64,000 nucleotides of DNA, from positions 23,385,847 through 23,449,846 of the forward strand of contig NC_067135.1 in NCBI RefSeq assembly GCF_021347895.1, in the 5' to 3' direction. This document shows, piece by piece, positions 58,521-64,000 of the stretch. Position 1 is the first letter of the stretch. Each line of letters begins with the position of its first letter. Under the pieces are notes generated by a model. That model did not search any database. It saw only the letters and a list, made by a program, of their open reading frames with translations, and was not told where the DNA came from. The DNA comes from Acanthochromis polyacanthus. Taxonomy: Eukaryota > Chordata > Actinopteri > Pomacentridae. The position numbers and the translations under genes were made by a program.

Positions 58521-60840
58521 GTTTCAGTGGTACAGCTTTAGGGGAGGCTTTCTGCAAGATTTTAGACCTTGGCTGCACAAATTTACCTACATTTATCCAC
58601 AAGAACACACGGGTCTGTTCACATTATCATTTAGTTCAGCACCACTGATGCTTCACTGATCAACATGGGTGTTGTGGAAGTTCATCGAGGTCGAGAGAGG
58701 ATGAGGAGGCAGACACAGAGAGACTCACTGGAGACTCAGATTTAGACTTAGGTTGTGAGTAAGGTTTAGGGGAAGTGACACCGACAAAGCAGCAGTACAT
58801 GCAAGCAGCGCCAGCATCAGTTCTGAGGATCCTCTCTGATCTTTGGGTTTATATTGTAGTTGGGAGAAGGTCAGATTTAGATTACAGACCAATATGGAGA
58901 CAACTAGTCTGCTGCTAATCTCATGCAGCGTCTACCTGTCTAAAGGCCATTAGACCTTAGAGGAAAGAGTAATTTTTCCTTCATAATGGGGAGCACAACA
59001 CCCTTGTTTGTCCATAATAAGGAGAACCCCCCTCTGTTGTGTTGCAAATATAGTTTCGACAAAATCCTTTTATTGAAATTGGGAACGCTAATGATTAATT
59101 GCTGACTAGTTTCTGTTCAAACTTTTATTGATTAAAGATATATTAACCAATGATGTAAGACGCTTCACTGTGATAAAATGTGTTCAGATTTTCTCTGATT
59201 TGCTTGAACCGTTATTATGAAAAAAACATGCATTCATTTAAATATGTCTGAAATTTTAGATTGACTTGACCAGTACTTTATTTTTTATTTTATTTTTTTT
59301 AAAGTTAATTTAATCAACTGTTGACCCACTTTCAACACATTTTTTCACACATTGAAATTTATGGCTGCTTGACCGTCAGTATCTCAACAACTATTAAAGA
59401 AAAAAAACTGACATTTTAACTGTTATTTCTTACTTTATTAGCAATTCAGAATCTCCAGTTTTGAACAAATAGATCAAACTATTTCTGATTCCAGGTGAGT
59501 TGAAACAAGAGAAAAAAAGAAAGAAAATGAACTGAAAGTGGGTTGTTAATTTCCTGCAAAGTGTTTGACAAATGAAGCTAAAATTGACCAGATATCTGTA
59601 TAAATGTCCATATTTTATGGACTTTATTCTCTCAAAATGTTATGATTTAAAACAAAAAGGAGCATGTCTTTACCTTCGATTTTTTTTTTTGGAGCCAAAA
59701 TTTGGATAGGGATTTCAAATAGTCATTATTTCTTGCTAATTATTGTTTAATTGCCTTAACCTCTTTGTTTTGTCTGTTCCTTAAATTCTTAATGTATGAA
59801 TAATATAATATCCCGGAGTTGTAAAGGCAGTCACTGTCTAGGAATTATTTTGTCAACATATGGACAAATGTTTAATGGATTTCAGTACATTTGATCATTA
59901 ACGTGGCTGTCTGTTCTATCCTTGTGTGCTGTAGCATCAAATGAGAGACGTTAGTTGTTGCAGAAATGTGAAAATAAGGTTCTCAGCATGCATTTGCTCT
60001 TAAATTTCTCCTACATTTTGACGAAACACAGTTGATGTTGTAAGAACGGACATGCAGAATGATCGAATCCTCTTCAAAACCAACATTATCTTGTTGCTCT
60101 TCGTCTCTTTCAAGCTCATCTAAATGAGGTTGTTTACTTCTCCTTTTCCTCCATCTGACTCATCTTCTTTCATTTCTGCCTCTTTGTGCCATCTCCTTTC
60201 TTCTGCCTGCCTTCCATCGCTGCTGATTACAGACGGCGACCTGATTTCCACCCACCTGTGAGTGTTTTTGTGTCCGCCACTTTAATTATACATTTGTTTG
60301 AATCCGTGTCCCTTTGTTTGTGTGTAAATCAACTTTTTCTTTTGCTTGTGTATGTGCTATTTTATCATTATCCAGACATTATAACATGAGTCAGACTGTG
60401 TGTCCATCTCCTTTAGTTGTGTTTCATGTGTATGTTGTGTATATAAAAGCCCTTCAGTCATCTTCTCCCTGCTTGATTAGCATGAATCAAAGTTGCAGTA
60501 GGATTGAGTCAAGGGCAATCAAAGGGTCTGGAGGGGTCCTGTTTAAAGACCTCCAGGAGACCAATTAGAGAGCGTGATGGAGGAACGAATGATGGATTGC
60601 TGCAGACGAGGGCAACAAGGAAGATAAAATTAAGAGAAGGCAAGAAGGAGCTGTAAAGGTGGAATGGAGGAAATCCTGTGGCAGGCGGAGTATCATATAG
60701 TTCAAGGTTTTGAGGAGGACAACATGAGGGATGGAAAAGGAAATACAAAGATGAAAGAACAGAGGAAAAGAAAGATGAGATGACAGGAATAAAGAATGCA
60801 AGACAAGAGTGAAGCATGTGGTGCTGCTTTAAGCTAAATG
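58521..60840. other. No gene seen
   Basis: A+T-rich DNA without recognised features. The minus-strand frames at 60509-60853 translate a purine-rich tract (GGAGGAA/AAGGAAG words). Confidence 0.45.
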
Positions 60841-61414
60841 CTAACGTCAGCATGCTAATGTTCGCCAGGTTAGTTCAGCGTGTTATCACAGCTCATTAGT
60901 TTGCTAATTAGTACTGAACACACTCACAAGTTTAGAAGGTGTAGGTAATTTTCCACCACATTTTTAACTTCAAGTGCACCAAAACAATAACATATGTTAG
61001 CTACTGGACATAACTACATGTAGGAAATGAAGCAATGGAGGGTTTGTTTTGTTTGCCAATACAGGGAATTCACACTGAATATGCTTGTCCAGTTTGTTAC
61101 CATGTACGCTTTCATTAGTGCTAGTTTCTAGGACTGGCCCGAATAGCATCCAGCCCTACTAGTTACTACCTAATGTTTCCAATTAAAGTGAGTATTGTGT
61201 CTCCAAAGACACCAAAACAGCTATATCTTTAGAGCCAAATAGATCAGAATCTCAAGGAGTACAAAAATAAACATTATTTAGATATAAATCACTTCTCAAA
61301 CCACTTAAAAGACACTTTACAGCAAAACAGTTTGAAAAAGCGCAAGAAAATACTGTAATACCATAACAAGACGAAAAAAATGCTAAAGTCAGGAAAAAGA
61401 CTTAAGCAGTAAAT
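60841..61414 (+). repeat. Dispersed repeat, copy B (left part, split by solo LTR)
   Basis: Diverged direct copy of 57556-58520, interrupted first by a 30-bp hAT remnant (61129-61158) and then by the solo LTR after AAAT (61411-61414). Homology resumes to the right of the LTR at 62990. Confidence 0.6.
61129..61158. mobile_element. 30-bp internally deleted hAT remnant
   Basis: TAGGACTGGCCCGAATAG joined directly to CATCCAGCCCTA: both ends of the family at 22597-23341 with nothing between them. The flanks CTAGTTTC (61121-61128) and CTAGTTAC (61159-61166) form a 7/8 target duplication, showing it transposed or was deleted in place as a unit. Confidence 0.75.
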
Positions 61415-62989
61415 TGTCGGTCAGTATAGCCTTCTTTAACCCTTGCCTCAGGTTAAATCAGGATAACTAACCTCAGGGGTAATGTTTAAATAAATAGTTG
61501 GATTAAAGTAACCTTTAAGAACCATTAGATTTAATGCACACAATCAACTTAACTTTTTACCACTATGCAGAATAGGTGAATCATAATCATTTCATTAGAC
61601 TTCTCTTTAAATGCAATATAGCATTTTATTAAGCAATTATTAGCAGGGGCACAGCATTAATTCATGATTAAACAATTTAATTATTTCTGATTATTTCTAA
61701 CTTAACTAAATTAAACTAAGCTGAGCGTACCTAAGAATCTTCTCTAATTAGTAAATTTAGGAGAGAGAGCGGACAGCCAGGCCTTAGCTGCCACGCCCGG
61801 TCTTGACCTGCGTCTAGTTGAACTCCTCCGTGGACCAGCAGACTCGGTACGAAGTCTTCTTTGTGGGCAGAGGGTGTTCTTCATAGGCAGGGGGAGTGGA
61901 AAGGTCCCGATAGCCAATCGTTGGTCTGGCAGTTATCTTTAGTAGCAGCTGGAACACAAGTGCGGGCGTCTCAGCTGTCTTCTCAGTTGGATGGTGGTGG
62001 TGGAAAGCCCCCGTCTCATCAGGCTGTGGTGGGTCACTGGGTCCTCCAGCCCCTGGAGTGGAGCAGCCCTCTGCTGCTGCCTCCTGTGCCTCTCTGGATG
62101 CCATGGGTGCTTGCCTCTCTTCATCTGTTTGGAAAACTGCAGACCTCTCAGGACTCTCCGTCTGGCAGAGTGTGGTCTTCGCTTGTTGAACAAAGTTAGA
62201 ACAACTTTGCTTCCAACGATGTTCTCAGCGATCTCTGGAGCCTAAGTCCTGCGTTGTCTTCACGTCTCTTGGGCAAAAGGGTCCGGTGTCGACTCTTCAG
62301 AACTTTGGCGATGCTCTCCGGCAGCTCCGGCGAGCAGCATCTCTTGCAGCTCCGGCGAGCAGCATCACTCCCCTCCGGGGGAGAACTCCCAATTCAGTGT
62401 CTGTGTCTCTGGGTTTTATACCCTAGCTCGACTTCAGCTTAGCACATACACATTTTCACACACAATTCTAACTAGTAGGTACGCCCAGGTAATTAATTCA
62501 TAGGTTTAAGACACAACCTTCTTCCTATCACGCATACATCATTCTTTCCATCTTTTCTGTTAACACATCCACTTGTTACACACACTTCAGTTGTCATGAC
62601 AATGTAGGCCTGAGCCCATCCTGTCATCCTGTGGAAACTCCAAGTTCCTCATTTCTGAGGAGACTTCTGCTTTTCCCATCCTGTCTGCATACAGCTCAGA
62701 ACAGCACAGATTACTTCAAGTCAAAACTCACTTTGTTACACTGAATCACTTCTTTAAATCATTTTTCTTAGCATGATCAAATAACTTATTTTAAATCATT
62801 CTCTTCTATAGCAATCATCATTTCCAGAATATATATCAGCCTATTAAAATCATTCTTGCATCAAGCATAAGCATAATCATGTGGTTAACTTATATAGTTT
62901 CTCATTTTAACTTTTCATTGGTTTGCTTAAAGCTTTTATTTAGGTGGTGGTTGCTCCTGGGATCTCAAATAACTAGGCCCCACTTGACA
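61415..62989 (-). mobile_element. Solo LTR of an LTR retroelement or endogenous retrovirus, 1,575 bp, minus orientation
   Basis: The insert starts TGTCGG and ends TTGACA, so the termini are the TG..CA type with TGTC/GACA inverted ends. It is flanked by the 4-bp duplication AAAT (61411-61414 and 62990-62993). Comparison with copy A of the surrounding repeat shows both edges independently. On the minus strand a TATAAAA box (62420-62414) and an AATAAA signal (61630-61625) define U3, a long transcribed part and U5. A minus-strand frame of 96 codons (62104-61814) lies downstream of the TATA box and contains a PPAY motif. A 21-bp tandem pair (gcagctccggcgagcagcat) lies at about 62325-62368. No internal coding region exists. 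The spacing from TATA to AATAAA (nearly 800 bp) is unusually long. Confidence 0.72.
62414..62420 (-). promoter_or_regulatory. TATA box of the solo LTR
   Basis: TATAAAA on the minus strand, followed downstream by a G+C-rich transcribed region with CpGs, as expected for the U3/R junction of an LTR. The start site was not determined. Confidence 0.55.
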
Positions 62990-63470
62990 AAATCTAAAAC
63001 AATCCCAAACAAAATAGAATACAAATATTGTAGTAAATGTACGTTGGGTTTAACTTTACATTGCAAAGTTGAGTGTTACACCCATGTGTGGTTTGCTATC
63101 TCCAGTAATGCTAACTTGCGAACATTGCATTCTTCATTTCTGTTGTAGAGATTCAGAGAACTGAGAGGTCTGGAGTTTTTATTTTTTCCTCCACTGAATA
63201 CAACAGTGTAAAAGATCAGAATATGCACATTTAAGGCTTTAGTTGCCCTCAAACAGCCCTCAAATTCCTGCTGTGAAAAAAACCCAGCTGCCTTATGTGT
63301 TCAGAAACCAGAATATTGGATAAATATTGGCACTGCTTAATGAAAATGAATGCAGCAACTGCTGAACTGAACATAGAAGTAGAATAGAGAAGTACAGTTG
63401 ACAGTTTGGTCAAAGAGCTGCTTGTATTTGGCTGCTAACAGCTAACGTAGCCTCTAGCCTGCAGCAGAAA
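62990..63470 (+). repeat. Dispersed repeat, copy B remainder and partial copy C
   Basis: 62994-63045 continues copy B (compare 'aaaacaatcccaaacaaaat' with 'gaaatccaaaacaaaaagga' at 58416). 63290-63365 matches the 57960-58075 portion of copy A, so part of a further copy follows in the same orientation. Confidence 0.5.
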
Positions 63471-64000
63471 TTAGCATGGAGCTGTAGGATGAAGCTTGTT
63501 CTCTCTAACTTTCCAGCCCCTACATTATTCGTTGTCTTGTAGCCTTCATCCTCAACTAACGCTGACTCATGGGGCATCATCTGACTTCCTACAGCTCGCT
63601 CTGGAGCCATCAAAGGCTTCATACAACTCTGTTCACATATGCAGCGGCGCTTTTTAAGAGCAGATGTGTGAATTTAGAGGGGTTCGATTCAAAGAGAACA
63701 TGAACTTCATAGCAATCCAGCCAACAATTGCTGAGATAATAGTTGTAATAGATAGTAGTAGTTTGAAAAAAGCCCAAGAAGGAAGGGGAAAAGAAAAGTC
63801 AGAGGTCAGTAGAATTCATTGGAGTCTATTTGTTTGCTTGATATATTTGAGACTGGATGAAACTGGAGCACCATCCAGAGAAATGTGAATGATGTGAAGA
63901 AAAAAAACACGCATAGAAGAAATGATGCAAAAAATCAAGGCAAATAAGAAATTACTCAAGGGTGAGAGGAAAGCAGCAATACAAGGAAGGTGGCAGACGA
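63471..64000. other. No gene seen
   Basis: No recognised feature to the window edge. Purine-rich from about 63890. Confidence 0.45.

Noticed and set aside
61861..62442. Overlapping plus- and minus-strand frames in the solo LTR as a host gene
   Set aside because: Edges of the insert coincide with TG..CA ends and a 4-bp duplication, and the frames are explained by a CpG-rich LTR. Only the PPAY-bearing minus frame is noted as a curiosity.

Overview
The window looks like intergenic or intronic DNA from a teleost fish, probably a spiny-rayed (percomorph-type) species. The evidence is the repeat content: Rex1-type and L2-type non-LTR retrotransposons, several Tc1-like transposons, hAT, PIF/Harbinger-like and piggyBac-like non-autonomous elements, a tRNA-derived SINE, a solo LTR, and long A+C-rich minisatellites. 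I could not support any host protein-coding gene, tRNA, rRNA or CRISPR array. Nearly every convincing open reading frame belongs to a mobile element, and only one, a 350-aa Tc1 transposase, looks intact.

Layout. 1-6.5 kb is mostly unique, with a degenerate repeat (1.85-2.47 kb) and a small minisatellite (4.9-5.2 kb). 6.56-7.78 kb is a hAT-like MITE carrying a second element, whose head end recurs inverted at 11.25-11.41 kb. 9-10.4 kb holds more MITE-like repeats and a TC/TATC microsatellite. 11.4-17.8 kb is a nest: a decayed Rex1-type LINE split by a Harbinger-like element with a 3-bp CTG duplication, which carries a tRNA-type SINE and an intact Tc1 transposon. 19.2-21.6 kb is a minisatellite with a 787-bp higher-order unit present twice. 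22.6-23.3 kb is a hAT-type MITE with a perfect 8-bp target duplication. 23.4-27 kb is quiet and may hold conserved non-coding sequence.

27-35.4 kb has a LINE tail, a Harbinger-like MITE, two L2 remnants (one split by a Tc1/mariner MITE) and a second Rex1-type LINE. In that LINE a 288-bp piece is duplicated around a 1.15-kb segment that is also found at 39.2-40.4 kb. 38-46.3 kb has three broken Tc1 relatives, one carrying an 815-bp hAT-like element with subterminal 22-bp repeats. 47.85-48.6 kb is a MITE with long terminal inverted repeats, followed by L2 tails and a deleted L2 reverse transcriptase. 51.3-53.3 kb is an old satellite of about 15 units of roughly 140 bp. 55.4-55.7 kb is a TTAA-flanked piggyBac-like MITE. 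57.5-63.5 kb contains diverged copies of a dispersed repeat, one split by a 1,575-bp solo LTR.

The region reads as a site of repeated nested insertion and tandem amplification. The broken host elements and target-site duplications let the order of events be reconstructed in several places. I found no clear new gene system. The most informative items are the dated nests, the microhomology-bounded duplication at 33-34 kb, and the two-tier minisatellite.
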